A stretch of 64,000 nucleotides of DNA from Piscirickettsiaceae bacterium (GCA_024685995.1 JAIBDY010000005.1:1-64000), one strand, 5' to 3'. Counted from the first letter of the stretch, positions 41,305 through 50,303 are shown. Notes: generated by a model from the sequence alone, not told the origin. Translations and numbers: made by a program.

Positions 41305-41459
41305 AATGTCGATGGTGGTTAATATTCCGTGAGCAGGCAGTGTCCCATAAATCAGCATGAAGCTCTAGTGATAAAGTGTTATCACTGCGGATAACATGGT
41401 GTGATTAAACAAGAAATGGTAAAGTGCTGGTCGAGATTGCCCATTTAGGATGCCGTATT

Positions 41460-42230
41460 ATGCTTACTGTTATTTCACCAGCGAAAACGCTTGATTTCGA
41501 ATCGAAGCCGATCACTAATAGTCATACCCAACCGATGTTTTTGACACAATCACAAGCGTTGATTAATGAGTTGCAACAGTTGTCTGCACCGGGTATTGCG
41601 ACCCTGATGAAATTGAGTGATAAATTGGCTGGTCTCAATATGGCCCGTTTTCAAACTTGGAAAACGCCGTTTAATTTAGACAACGCTAAACAAGCGGTAT
41701 TGGCTTTTAAAGGTGATGTCTATTCTGGCCTAGATGCCGAAACAATGGATGAGGCAGGTTTGGATTTTGCCCAACAACATTTACGCATTTTGTCTGGCTT
41801 ATATGGCGTCTTGAAGCCGTTAGATTTGATCCAGCCTTATCGTTTAGAGATGGGCACGCAGTTTGCTAATTCGAAGGGCAAGAATTTATACCAATTTTGG
41901 GGTGGTCAACTTCGTGAAGCAATTGAACATGAAGCGTCACAATCCGGTGCGGTACTGGTTAACTTGGCATCAAATGAATATTTTAAAGCGCTCGAAGCCA
42001 AAAAACTCAACACACGGATCATTACACCGGTGTTTAAAGACGCGAAAAACGGTCAATACAAGATCATTAGTTTCTATGCTAAAAAAGCCCGTGGTTTAAT
42101 GAGTCGTTATATTATCGATCATCGTATTAATGATCCCGAACAGTTAAAATCATTTGATAGCGAGGGTTATAGATTCAGTGCAGAAATGTCGAGTGGTGAT
42201 GACTGGGTGTTTATCCGCGATCACGATTAA
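41460..42230 (+). CDS. yaaA: Peroxide stress protein YaaA (DUF328)
   Basis: The start at 41460 ([17 protein letters not shown]) gives 256 residues, the family length. Conserved blocks are [18 protein letters not shown]-like [40 protein letters not shown] and the [16 protein letters not shown] block. In E. coli YaaA is induced by peroxide and limits iron-driven DNA damage. The stop is directly adjacent to the stop of the next gene on the other strand. Confidence 0.95.
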   Translation: MLTVISPAKTLDFESKPITNSHTQPMFLTQSQALINELQQLSAPGIATLMKLSDKLAGLNMARFQTWKTPFNLDNAKQAVLAFKGDVYSGLDAETMDEAGLDFAQQHLRILSGLYGVLKPLDLIQPYRLEMGTQFANSKGKNLYQFWGGQLREAIEHEASQSGAVLVNLASNEYFKALEAKKLNTRIITPVFKDAKNGQYKIISFYAKKARGLMSRYIIDHRINDPEQLKSFDSEGYRFSAEMSSGDDWVFIRDHD

Positions 42231-43022
42231 TTAAGCCTTGGCTTGTTTTGGGCTTTGCTCTATTTCGTCGGCCAGTTCAAATGTAGCGAGTAATGGCGCA
42301 TGATCTGACAACCTTCGCCACAGGTCATAGCGAGGCCGGTCACAGGTCTTTGGCTGTACTTTTCGATAATAGACCCGGTCCATTTTTAGAATAGGCAACC
42401 ACGCCGGCCAAGTTCTCGCATGTTTATTATGTAGTGTTTGATGGGTTTCTTTCAGGTTCAAATGCTCTGAAAAGTATTGTTCTGCTTTTTCGCTCCAATC
42501 ATTAAAATCACCTGCGATGATCAGCGGTGCATTTTCGGGTACATGGGCTTCGATGCGCTCACAAAGAATCCGAAACTGTTGTTTGCGTTCTACATTGATC
42601 AAGCCTAGGTGAATGCAGATAATGTGCAATTCTTCACTGATATTGGGTAAGTTAATGACACCGTGTAATAGGCTGCGACTTGCCCAAGAGACAGCTGAGA
42701 CATTGATATTTTCCCAGCGAATGAAAGGGTGTTTACTGAGGATCGCATTGCCATGGTGACCTAAGCTATAGAGCGCATTTTTGGCATAAGCGACATGTGG
42801 CCAACCACCTTCAGCAATAAAGTCAGCGTGAGAACTTTCTGGCCAATCATGGTGTGTGATTTCGTGTTGTTTATGCTCGCCTTGGACTTCTTGTAATAAC
42901 AAAATATCAGCGTCTGCCTTGATTAAGGCATCACGGAGGCGAGGCAATATAAAACGGCGATTGCCGGTACTAAAACCCTTATGAATATTATAGGTGAGGA
43001 TCCGTAATACGTTTTCTGACAT
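42231..43022 (-). CDS. Endonuclease/exonuclease/phosphatase family protein
   Basis: This 263-residue protein has the metal-dependent phosphodiesterase fold shared by exonuclease III, DNase I and inositol phosphatases. Seen motifs are LTYNIHKG, ADILLLQEVQGE (metal-binding Glu), IICIHLGLI, IIAGDFNDWS and the terminal SDHAPLLATFEL (Asp-His). The HKGFSTGNRRFILPRLRDAL start resembles the YbhP/YafD-like group. I see no signal peptide or transmembrane segment. The substrate (nucleic acid, lipid or sugar phosphate) is open. Confidence 0.88.
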   Translation of the reverse strand: MSENVLRILTYNIHKGFSTGNRRFILPRLRDALIKADADILLLQEVQGEHKQHEITHHDWPESSHADFIAEGGWPHVAYAKNALYSLGHHGNAILSKHPFIRWENINVSAVSWASRSLLHGVINLPNISEELHIICIHLGLINVERKQQFRILCERIEAHVPENAPLIIAGDFNDWSEKAEQYFSEHLNLKETHQTLHNKHARTWPAWLPILKMDRVYYRKVQPKTCDRPRYDLWRRLSDHAPLLATFELADEIEQSPKQAKA

Positions 43023-43262
43023 AAGATACTGTTTGCCTAAAGGATTACAGAATTACTTTACCAGATGAAGGCGCCGATGGGGTGAACATAATTCGATCAA
43101 CGTGAACGATGCAGGTTTTAATCGCTGGTCTAACACTAAAGCACAATAAGATTTTGAGCGTGATGCGTAAAATGGATGAAAAGTGACAGTCAGTTGATAA
43201 GGTACATGAAGAAATTATGATTTTCCTCTTTATGGTTAGCACTATCGTTGCAAGTCAATAGG

Positions 43263-43302
43263 TAAAAAAAAGCTTGATGATCCAATAAGGACCATCAAGC
43301 TT
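43263..43302 (-). terminator. Terminator of the molybdoenzyme operon
   Basis: On the minus strand AAGCTTGATG pairs with CATCAAGCTT, with an inner GTCC/GGAT extension, and a run of T follows the stem. It lies 25-64 bases after the reductase stop. Confidence 0.92.
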
Positions 43303-43326
43303 CATTTGAGACGAATGACGTCGCTT

Positions 43327-44451
43327 TTAAACGGCAGAAACTCGAAGTGTTTTCTGTATTAAGTCGTTTGTAGGCGAAATCGCATCATGTGGACAAGCAT
43401 CAATACAAGCGTAACAACGAATACATTCGTCACTATTGATGACTAAGGTATTGTAGTAGGCGCCCGATGTTTGACCGGGACTGACGCGCTGTAATGATGT
43501 GATACCTGTTTCTCGGTAACTAAACATACTGCTTTCAACAATACAATTTGCTACCGGTTTGACGAGTAAGCATTCATCACAGACAGTACATTTTGAGTTA
43601 TTGATGACAGGTGCCGGTGATCTGGCATCTTCAAATTTATCATAACCAATATCGTCTTCATCTAAACCAGCAGCTTTAAGAATCAACGCACCATGATCAA
43701 TCATGGCAGGAGGACCACAGAAGAACGCTTTCATATTGGTGATATCAATTTTATTGGTATCAAGAAAGTTTTCTTTAAAGTACTGGGTGACTAAGCCACG
43801 GGCACCATGCCAATCTGTATGGTCTGGTTCTTCAGACAAAACAGGCACAAAAGTAAATTTATAGTCTGGATGCCATTGCGCAGCAATCGCTTCCATTTCA
43901 GCCAAAAGATACAAGTCTTCTTGGGCACGAGCACCATAAAAGAAGAAGCAATCACGCTCAAGTTTTCTACTCGCTGCTTGTTCAACAATGGCGTTGATTG
44001 CACTCATGCCACTACCACCGGCAATACAGACAATCGTTTTATCGGATTTATCCAGTCTAAACTTACCCATCGGTCCGCCGACGATGACTTTTTGCCCAAC
44101 ACGGTTAGGTTGTACTAACCAGTTAGACATTTCACCGCCCGGCACTAGGCGAATAAAGAATGTCACTTCATTCGGGTTCTCGAGACAAGGGGCTTTAGCA
44201 AATGAATAAGCGCGTGGTTTATCAATGCCTTCCACTTCTAAGATGCCATATTGACCGGCTTGTGCTTCTACGAAGCCAATACCGTCATAGGTGACCGTTA
44301 ACTCGAATGTATCGTGGGTTAACTTCTCAAGCGACGTGATAACGCCTGTATGACGTTTTACACGTGACGTATTAATTTCACGATTGGGTACAGGTAAACC
44401 ACTTTCATTGTCAAAAGGATCATTAAAGTGTTTGAGTAATGGATTGGTCAT
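43327..44451 (-). CDS. NAD(P)H-flavin reductase fused to a double [4Fe-4S] ferredoxin domain
   Basis: This 374-residue fusion protein has a ferredoxin-NADP reductase-like half and a bacterial ferredoxin half. The FAD part has RAYSFAKAP (80-88), the nucleotide part has CIAGGSGMS (142-150) and FFCGPPAM (244-250). The C-terminal part has two cysteine quartets: Cys288/291/294/303 (CTVCDEC then eight residues) and Cys343/346/349/353 (CIRCYACIDACP). It should pass electrons between NAD(P)H and an iron-sulfur partner, most likely the molybdoenzyme whose TGA overlaps its ATG. The first quartet lacks the normal CP ending and has a longer last gap. Confidence 0.88.
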   Translation of the reverse strand: MTNPLLKHFNDPFDNESGLPVPNREINTSRVKRHTGVITSLEKLTHDTFELTVTYDGIGFVEAQAGQYGILEVEGIDKPRAYSFAKAPCLENPNEVTFFIRLVPGGEMSNWLVQPNRVGQKVIVGGPMGKFRLDKSDKTIVCIAGGSGMSAINAIVEQAASRKLERDCFFFYGARAQEDLYLLAEMEAIAAQWHPDYKFTFVPVLSEEPDHTDWHGARGLVTQYFKENFLDTNKIDITNMKAFFCGPPAMIDHGALILKAAGLDEDDIGYDKFEDARSPAPVINNSKCTVCDECLLVKPVANCIVESSMFSYRETGITSLQRVSPGQTSGAYYNTLVINSDECIRCYACIDACPHDAISPTNDLIQKTLRVSAV

Positions 44452-46748
44452 TATGAAAATACTCCTTTATGAATTTCTTTTGCGGCTTCAAGAATTTCTT
44501 CATCAGTAGCTTCAATCCCTTTGTTTCTAGGATCTTCACGCCATTTCTTAATAAAGCCTTGTTCTCCGCCCCAACCAGCAAGGATTTTTTTCTTAGCTGC
44601 TTCTGAAACGGGTTCAATTTCTACCAAACAGGAGTAGAACGTTGGGCTATTACCAAAGTCTGTCAACATCTCAGAATTCAGGGCATTGATATTGACACCA
44701 CCATAGGTGTTACTACCTTTGAATTGTTTCTGAGTATTACAAACACCTTCAAGTAATTTCTCGATAATGACCGCGTGGGCAAATGTTTCGCCACGATCGT
44801 TATAAAGTCTACAAAGGTCACCATCAACGATGTTACGGCGCATCGCATCAGCCGGGCTGAGTTCGACAGTGGGACGTGACATCATGGCATGTAAGCGAGG
44901 TACAGATTGGAAAGAATCACCAATAAAGTTGTGTGATGCACAACTCAATACTTGCAGTGGGTACTGTTCACGTTTTGGATCTTCTTGCCCCTCGATTTCA
45001 GGTACATAACTAGGTAATGGATCGACACCTTGCTCTTTTAATGCTTCAGAGTAGATTTCAATTTTCTTACTTGGTGTTGGCCAGCCATTTTTGAGGAAGT
45101 TACGGCGATCCGTAGATGTGTTCGCGCGTGCCCAACCATTTTTCTTGAGATCTTCGTATTTGATACCTTCCATCAATGGGTTGACGGTATCATCGACTAA
45201 GATGTCACGAATGATTTCTTCATCTGTTTGGGTGAAGGCATTATCATCATCGGTCACATAGCCCATTTTATCGGCTAATTTACGGAACAACTCTGAGTTA
45301 CGAACACTTTCACCTAACGGTTCAATGACAGGCTCATTCATGCTGAAGTACCAGTTGCCATATGTTGCAACCAGGTCCATACGTTCTAGTTGGGTATCAG
45401 CAGGTAAGACGATATCGGCATAATTACAGGTGTCAGTCCAGAAGGTTTCATGCACACCAACGAAAATATCATCACGACTCAAACCATTACGTACCCCGTT
45501 ACTATTCGGTGCACAGTTAGCAGGATCGGAATTATAAACAAAGACTGATTTGATCGGTGGATCGAGTTGTTCTCCATCAGCACCAATGTTTTCATCTAAG
45601 GCGCGACCAATTTGAACCATGCTGATTTGACGTTTAGAGGCACGATCACCCAAATCTGGACGATGAAGTTTACCTAAATCATGGCTTAACCACATTTCTT
45701 CTAGGTTACCAAAGCCTGCGCCACCACATTTTTCACGCCATGAACCGGTGATACAAGGCAGGGTCAGAATCGCACGGCACATTTGACCGGCATTTTGATG
45801 ACGGTTAAGGCCATAGTTAGCACGAATAACAGTTTTCTTAGTATTGGCATATTCTAGCGCCAGTTTTTCAATGTCAGCCGCAGGCACACCGGTAATTTTT
45901 TCAACTTTATCAAGCGGGTAATCAGGCAGTTTATTCTCGAGTAGATCTTCCCAGCCTAATGTTTGTTCTTTCAAAAACTCAATATCGTGCAAGCCAGCGT
46001 CAACAATTACTTTCATCATACCTAAGGCTAACGCTGCATCGGTACCAGGTCTTGGTTGGATATGCCAGTCTGCCATCATGGTTGTGCGGGTTTCGCGAGG
46101 ATCGATAACAACCAATTTTGCGCCGCGTTCTTGTGCTTCGCGAATGAAAGGAATGGCGTGTACACCAGTACTGACTAAGTTAGTCCCCCAAAGGATGATT
46201 AAGTCTGCTTCCTGAGCCGCTTCATGAATCGAGGTGTCGGCATGCGCCATACCATAAGTATGTAGGCCAGCCCACATTGCAGCGAAGATACAAATAGATT
46301 GCTCTAATCGTGCTGCTTCCATTTTGTTCCAAAAACGACTATCCATAGTCCAGTAACCGACCATGCCCATTGTGCCGGAATAAGAATAAGGTTGAACCGC
46401 TTCAGAACCGTATTGTTCGATAGTCTGTTTAAAGTTATCCGTAATGGTGTTTAAAGCTTCGTCCCAAGAAATGCGTTCAAATTTTGCATTAGGGCCTTTA
46501 GGGCCGACACGTTTGTGTGGGTATAACACGCGATTATCGTTATACACAAAATCAAGGTAGTGATTGACTTTGTTACATAGATGGCCACGTGTAATGGGGT
46601 GTGTTGGATCGCCTTGTACTTTAATGGCTTTACCTGTCGTGTCGTCACGTGTGACAAGCATTGAACATGAATCGGGACAGTCATGCGGGCAGACAACATG
46701 GTGTACTGAAAACCCTTCTTTTACTTCAATTTTATTACTTAAGCTCAT
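44451..46748 (-). CDS. Molybdopterin oxidoreductase of the DMSO reductase family
   Basis: ATG at 46748, with AGGAGG about ten bases upstream, gives 765 residues. A longer reading from 46787 lacks such a site. There is no Tat signal, so the enzyme is cytoplasmic. The N-terminal [4Fe-4S] ligands are Cys20, Cys24, Cys28 (CPHDCPDSC) and Cys58. Cys153 in SICIFAAMWAG lies where the family has its Mo or W ligand. Other marks are WDEALNTI, LILWGTNLVSTGVHAIPFI, DPRETRTTMMADWHIQPRPGTDAALALG, and the C-terminal dinucleotide-binding part (VELSPADAMRRNIVDGDLCRLYNDRG, FKGSNTYGGVNINAL). It is not close to formate dehydrogenase, Nar/Nap or DmsA by eye. Substrate unknown. Confidence 0.9.
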   Translation of the reverse strand: MSLSNKIEVKEGFSVHHVVCPHDCPDSCSMLVTRDDTTGKAIKVQGDPTHPITRGHLCNKVNHYLDFVYNDNRVLYPHKRVGPKGPNAKFERISWDEALNTITDNFKQTIEQYGSEAVQPYSYSGTMGMVGYWTMDSRFWNKMEAARLEQSICIFAAMWAGLHTYGMAHADTSIHEAAQEADLIILWGTNLVSTGVHAIPFIREAQERGAKLVVIDPRETRTTMMADWHIQPRPGTDAALALGMMKVIVDAGLHDIEFLKEQTLGWEDLLENKLPDYPLDKVEKITGVPAADIEKLALEYANTKKTVIRANYGLNRHQNAGQMCRAILTLPCITGSWREKCGGAGFGNLEEMWLSHDLGKLHRPDLGDRASKRQISMVQIGRALDENIGADGEQLDPPIKSVFVYNSDPANCAPNSNGVRNGLSRDDIFVGVHETFWTDTCNYADIVLPADTQLERMDLVATYGNWYFSMNEPVIEPLGESVRNSELFRKLADKMGYVTDDDNAFTQTDEEIIRDILVDDTVNPLMEGIKYEDLKKNGWARANTSTDRRNFLKNGWPTPSKKIEIYSEALKEQGVDPLPSYVPEIEGQEDPKREQYPLQVLSCASHNFIGDSFQSVPRLHAMMSRPTVELSPADAMRRNIVDGDLCRLYNDRGETFAHAVIIEKLLEGVCNTQKQFKGSNTYGGVNINALNSEMLTDFGNSPTFYSCLVEIEPVSEAAKKKILAGWGGEQGFIKKWREDPRNKGIEATDEEILEAAKEIHKGVFS

Positions 46749-46849
46749 GAGAAATGAACCTCCTGTAGTTATACCTGTGTGACTCATAATGTGTAGGCGT
46801 CTTATCTAGGGTGCGCTGTAGCATTCAATAAATCACTTAATGTTAAATA

Positions 46850-46886
46850 GAGATAAGCATGACCCCTTGCAGGCCATGCTTATCTC
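46850..46886 (-). other. Intercistronic hairpin between porin and molybdoenzyme genes
   Basis: A perfect 12-base inverted repeat, GAGATAAGCATG (46850-46861) and CATGCTTATCTC (46875-46886), lies in the 150-base gap between the two genes. No T-run follows on the minus strand, so it is not a standard terminator. It may protect the porin part of the transcript from decay or mark a processing site. Confidence 0.75.
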
Positions 46887-46898
46887 ATTGCTCACTAT

Positions 46899-47681
46899 TT
46901 AAAAGCTTTTTGACACACTAGCAACTAAATGACGTTGCCAGATTTCGGTTGTGTCTGTGCTGGCATCAACGTTGGTATCATGGTAGCTCAGGCTAGCTTT
47001 CCATCCATCTCTGAAAGACTTAGTGACACCGACATTGGCATACATCCAGTCGCCTGGTTGTACGAATTCAGGATCACTGAACCATTGATAACCGACTGTA
47101 CCATTAACTGCCCAACCATTACCTAATTGATAAGTTGGTGTGATGGCGGCTGAATAACCTTGTACATCATCGCCTTTATCCGTTTTTGTACCGAACCAAG
47201 CATCCAGTGTTGGAACGAACTCTACATAGATATTGAGGTTTTCTGTGACGTCTTTATTCGCAGTTAACCAAAGCTCTGTGTAGTTTGGTTGATAATCACC
47301 ATCAGATTTGTGGTAGATGTAGTGCCAAAGGAACACATTGTAGTTAATGCCCGTGTCGCCGATGGTGCCGAACTTACCGATATAAGGACCTGACTCAGCA
47401 TAAATCTCTGGCACAAGGTCAAATTTGTTAGTGGCCATCCAGTAACCAGCATAGATACCGGTGTCTTCATGTGTCCATGTCACTAGACCTTGTAGCGAAG
47501 GTACTTCGGTATTTTGTGTTTCAGAGTTACCTCTGAACATACGTTCGTTACCAAACTCGACCCAACCAGTGAAATTACCACCTAGAAAGTCAGGCTCTGA
47601 AGCTGCATCAGTTGCCATCGCAGAAAGCGGGCTCAATGCTGCTAGTGTTGTAATTACGATTTTCTTTAATGTTTTTCTCAT
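46899..47681 (-). CDS. TorF-like putative porin (TIGR02001 type)
   Basis: This 260-residue outer-membrane beta-barrel has a signal peptide (KTLKKIVITTLAALSPLSAMA), amphipathic strands such as NFTGWVEFGNERMFRGNSETQNTEVPSLQGLVTWTHEDTGIYAGYW, and a C-terminal Phe. The FRG...PSLQG...GIYAG pattern is the family hallmark. A strong GGGGAGAGAGGAAA site precedes the ATG. Its place between an AmiS/UreI channel and a molybdoenzyme suggests that it admits the enzyme substrate through the outer membrane. Confidence 0.87.
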   Translation of the reverse strand: MRKTLKKIVITTLAALSPLSAMATDAASEPDFLGGNFTGWVEFGNERMFRGNSETQNTEVPSLQGLVTWTHEDTGIYAGYWMATNKFDLVPEIYAESGPYIGKFGTIGDTGINYNVFLWHYIYHKSDGDYQPNYTELWLTANKDVTENLNIYVEFVPTLDAWFGTKTDKGDDVQGYSAAITPTYQLGNGWAVNGTVGYQWFSDPEFVQPGDWMYANVGVTKSFRDGWKASLSYHDTNVDASTDTTEIWQRHLVASVSKSF

Positions 47682-47733
47682 TTTCCTCTCTCCCCAAGAA
47701 TGAGTGATGTAACGTTGTTTGTGATTTAGTTAA

Positions 47734-48261
47734 TTAAGCGAAAGGCCACATGTTGCCGAAAGGCCAGTATCCGTAGAGGTACATCCAACCTGTGATCGCG
47801 ACTTCTATACCAACGAAGAAGGTTAAAAAGATGGTGACGCCCATGACATTGGTGTTGCCTTTTGCCAAGACAAGGTAAAACAAATACCAGAGAATACCGA
47901 AGGTAACCCATTCAAATGCCCAGCCTAGATCACCGCCAGTGAAGGCTTTGATGGCGAAAGGGATAGTGGTGATGGCGACCAGCACGCAGTAGTAGCCTAG
48001 TGCACGTTGATCTTCTGCACCACGTAATGCGTTGACACCAATCCAAAGATAAGTAATGGCAAATAATAAGCCACTTCCTGCTGTTGGGATGTCGTTTTGT
48101 ACCAATCCAAAGAATAATGCGGCGATAAAACCGATAATACCGACGATGAGATTAAATACCCCAACGTCTTTCGATTCAACTTTGCCTTGTAACCAAATAG
48201 CATTGACAATCAGTACAAAACCGATGAAAAGCAGTGGTACGCCTATAAAGTGACCTGTCAT
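47734..48261 (-). CDS. AmiS/UreI family transporter
   Basis: This 175-residue inner-membrane protein has about six or seven helices. The pattern matches AmiS/UreI channels for urea and short-chain amides: GVPLLFIGFVLIVNAIWLQGKVESKDVGVFNLIVGIIG, FAITYLWIGVNAL, and EWVTFGILWYLFYL. AAGGG precedes the ATG. It is the first gene of the four-gene operon. No amidase, formamidase or urease gene follows, which is unusual, so the solute could be a small neutral molecule other than urea. Confidence 0.9.
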   Translation of the reverse strand: MTGHFIGVPLLFIGFVLIVNAIWLQGKVESKDVGVFNLIVGIIGFIAALFFGLVQNDIPTAGSGLLFAITYLWIGVNALRGAEDQRALGYYCVLVAITTIPFAIKAFTGGDLGWAFEWVTFGILWYLFYLVLAKGNTNVMGVTIFLTFFVGIEVAITGWMYLYGYWPFGNMWPFA

Positions 48262-49544
48262 AATAATAAACCCTTATATTTATGTTAATTTTTAGTTTAA
48301 ATTTGATTTACAGCTTTATGGAATCTGTTTAAGTAAAGAGGAGCCTGACGCTATTTATCTCGAAGTTGAAGCCAATACAGAACAAGAGATGACGGTATCG
48401 TCGCGTTTTGTATTGAGTGAGATAAATGACATCAGCTCTATGACCGACGTTATGAACCGGATCTACAGTTGACTATTTCTTGATGAGAAATAGTTAAACT
48501 TGTGTTGTGTAAGCAGCCTTTTTTCATAAACTTAAAGTTCCTTAAATAAACCCAATTTCCTGTTTAACGAAACTTACAGAGTAAAACGCTGTCTACTTCC
48601 ATGTATCTTAAAGCGCCCTAACAGAGTAATTGTACCTAGATAAAAATATGTGTTTTTTTTGCGACACAATCTTTGTCTGAAACCGAAGCTAGTCCTTTTC
48701 ATATTGTTTAAATATACGTAATAACCCTTGTAAAGAGATCGCTTTCCGGAAAGGTACACACTGCGCTTACCTACCAAACCGACTAAAAACAAGGCTTTAA
48801 CTACGCATACCGCTACATTCACCTCTTTATATGGTGTTGTTTTTTTGCCTAAAAATACACTATTTTGTATGTTTGATTAGGTCTTTAGGGCCTCAATATT
48901 GGTCATATCCCCTCAGTTTGCGCTCATAATTCTAGCTAAATCTCACTATTTTGCTAAAAGTAGCTTTAATGGTTGTGTTTTTACAACACAAAGTGGGTGG
49001 GCACGTGTTTAGTTGGAGAGATATTTATGTAAGTTGTTAATAATTAAGGTTTTATTTTTAGACTCTGTCTTGCTGGTGTTTGCGAGGTGTTGAGTCAAAA
49101 AGGCAATTTGATGTCGATAGTGTTGATTTAGTCCGTCGCTTTCTATTGTTGTTTTTATGCAACCATTTCAATAGGACAAGCCTCCCTTTAAGGATATTGT
49201 TTCAATGGTCATCGTAGTCGATAGACTTTTCCAACTTTGTTTTGTCCGCGCTGAGTTTATTTAAGGGCGATCTTATCGGGTATATTTTAGGTATCTACAG
49301 GGGGGGGCAGTGCGTAGTGTGTTGTTGACGCCGATTTTTATGTGATTGATGGGTTTAAGTAAACGATTAAGATAACAAACGGGCTCTACTTTGCTTTAAG
49401 TCGTGTTATTGCTGTGAGCTGTTGTATTTCACAACCTGTTAAGTCAATCAGGTAGCTGAGTCGTACCAGAGAGGACAGGTTCAATAAAAGCACCTCGGTT
49501 AACATAATTAACCGAGAGCTTCTATTAAGAAAGCGAATATGCGA
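48262..49544. other. Long gene-poor region upstream of the molybdoenzyme operon
   Basis: About 1.28 kb without a convincing gene. A plus-strand frame at 48296-48472 (59 codons; PDAIYLEVEANTEQEM then EINDISSMTDVMNRIYS) has a protein-like composition and may be a decayed gene end. A minus-strand 82-codon frame at 48574-48822 looks random. TTGTGTT/AACACAA (48973-48991) forms a hairpin, and an eight-G run stands at 49300-49307. No clear sigma-54 or FNR site was found. The operon promoter should lie here. Confidence 0.5.
49491..49519 (-). terminator. Hairpin downstream of the osmC-like gene
   Basis: CTCGGTTAA (49494-49502) and TTAACCGAG (49508-49516) form a perfect stem with a five-base loop. On the minus strand it lies just after the OsmC-family stop and is followed by GTGCTTTTATT, a weak T-run, so it is probably a modest terminator. 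Confidence 0.6.
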
Positions 49545-49988
49545 TTAAACTGCGGTCATTGAAATCGTGACGGGCGTTGAATTGGTGATATTGTCACTGA
49601 CGGGACACCTGGCTTCTACGGCTTCTAGGAGTTGTGCAATTTTATCGGCGGGTGCATTGCTTTTAACTTGTATTTGGATTTCGATCTCGTGATAACCCGC
49701 ACGCGCATTCATATCTGTACCGGCAAATTTGGAGGGGTCTAATTTACCGGTAACGTTGATTTCAGTTCCTGCCACGGGGATCCCCATTTCATTGGCAATG
49801 AAAAAAGTCATAAAATTCAAACAGCCCCCGTGGGCCGCGAGGATGAAATCTAACGGGCTGGGCGCACCATTTCTACCCCCTAGCGCTTCGGGTTCATCCA
49901 TAAAAATTTTAAAGGCGTTAGATTCTGTCACACTTCGGGCCATAGATTCACCGATTGTTTTGACCGTGCCGACGTAGGATGTAGCCAT
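49545..49988 (-). CDS. OsmC/Ohr-family protein
   Basis: This 147-residue protein belongs to the family that reduces organic hydroperoxides through two cysteines. The conserved Cys pair is in AHGGCLNFMTFF (about residue 56) and ARCPVSDN (about 131). The GGRNGAPSPLDFILAA start of the first helix is typical of OsmC-like rather than Ohr proteins. GGAGAT precedes the ATG. It is divergent from htpG with 315 bases between. The true substrate is uncertain for this subgroup. Confidence 0.88.
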   Translation of the reverse strand: MATSYVGTVKTIGESMARSVTESNAFKIFMDEPEALGGRNGAPSPLDFILAAHGGCLNFMTFFIANEMGIPVAGTEINVTGKLDPSKFAGTDMNARAGYHEIEIQIQVKSNAPADKIAQLLEAVEARCPVSDNITNSTPVTISMTAV

Positions 49989-50303
49989 GATTATCTCCTT
50001 GGGTATGTAAAAAATAAATAGGTATCAAATCTTGACACTACGCTGAAAAAAATGATCGATATATAGGTAATAATACATAGCCCACCGATTCATAAAAAAT
50101 GTCGGATTATCAATAATCTATTTGGTTTTAATAAGGCATTAAGACTCTATCTCCATTAGTGTACAAGACGATGTTGTCTATATCGGGATAGTGAGCCTGA
50201 CTTCCACCGTTCATCGTTTCGTTTATTTTTGCCCTTGAACTTTAAAACTCTGCCCCCATTTTGAGACTTTAGACAAATAAAGCCAGATGGAGGCAGTATT
50301 TCA
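49989..50303. promoter_or_regulatory. Intergenic region between osmC-like gene and htpG
   Basis: This 315-base divergent region holds the regulatory signals of both genes. Apart from the heat-shock promoter annotated separately, I see no gene and no other clear site. Confidence 0.5.
50234..50261 (+). promoter_or_regulatory. Sigma-32 heat-shock promoter of htpG
   Basis: CTTGAA (50234-50239) and CCCCATTT (50254-50261) are separated by 14 bases. This matches the known RpoH pattern CTTGAA - 11 to 17 bases - CCCCATnT. The start codon lies 42 bases further on, after a GGAGG. Confidence 0.9.

Noticed and set aside
43061-43250. Short plus-strand frame (VLIAGLTLKHNKILSVMRKMDEK) after the reductase operon
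   Set aside because: Only about 25 codons between stops, no recognisable family, and no start signal.
48574-48822. 82-codon minus-strand frame in the long gap
   Set aside because: Composition looks random (many Tyr, Arg, Gly), no ribosome site, no recognisable family.
48961-49030. Sigma-54 promoter near GGGCACGTGTTTAGT
   Set aside because: The -12 GC is absent at the required spacing, and it points away from the minus-strand operon.
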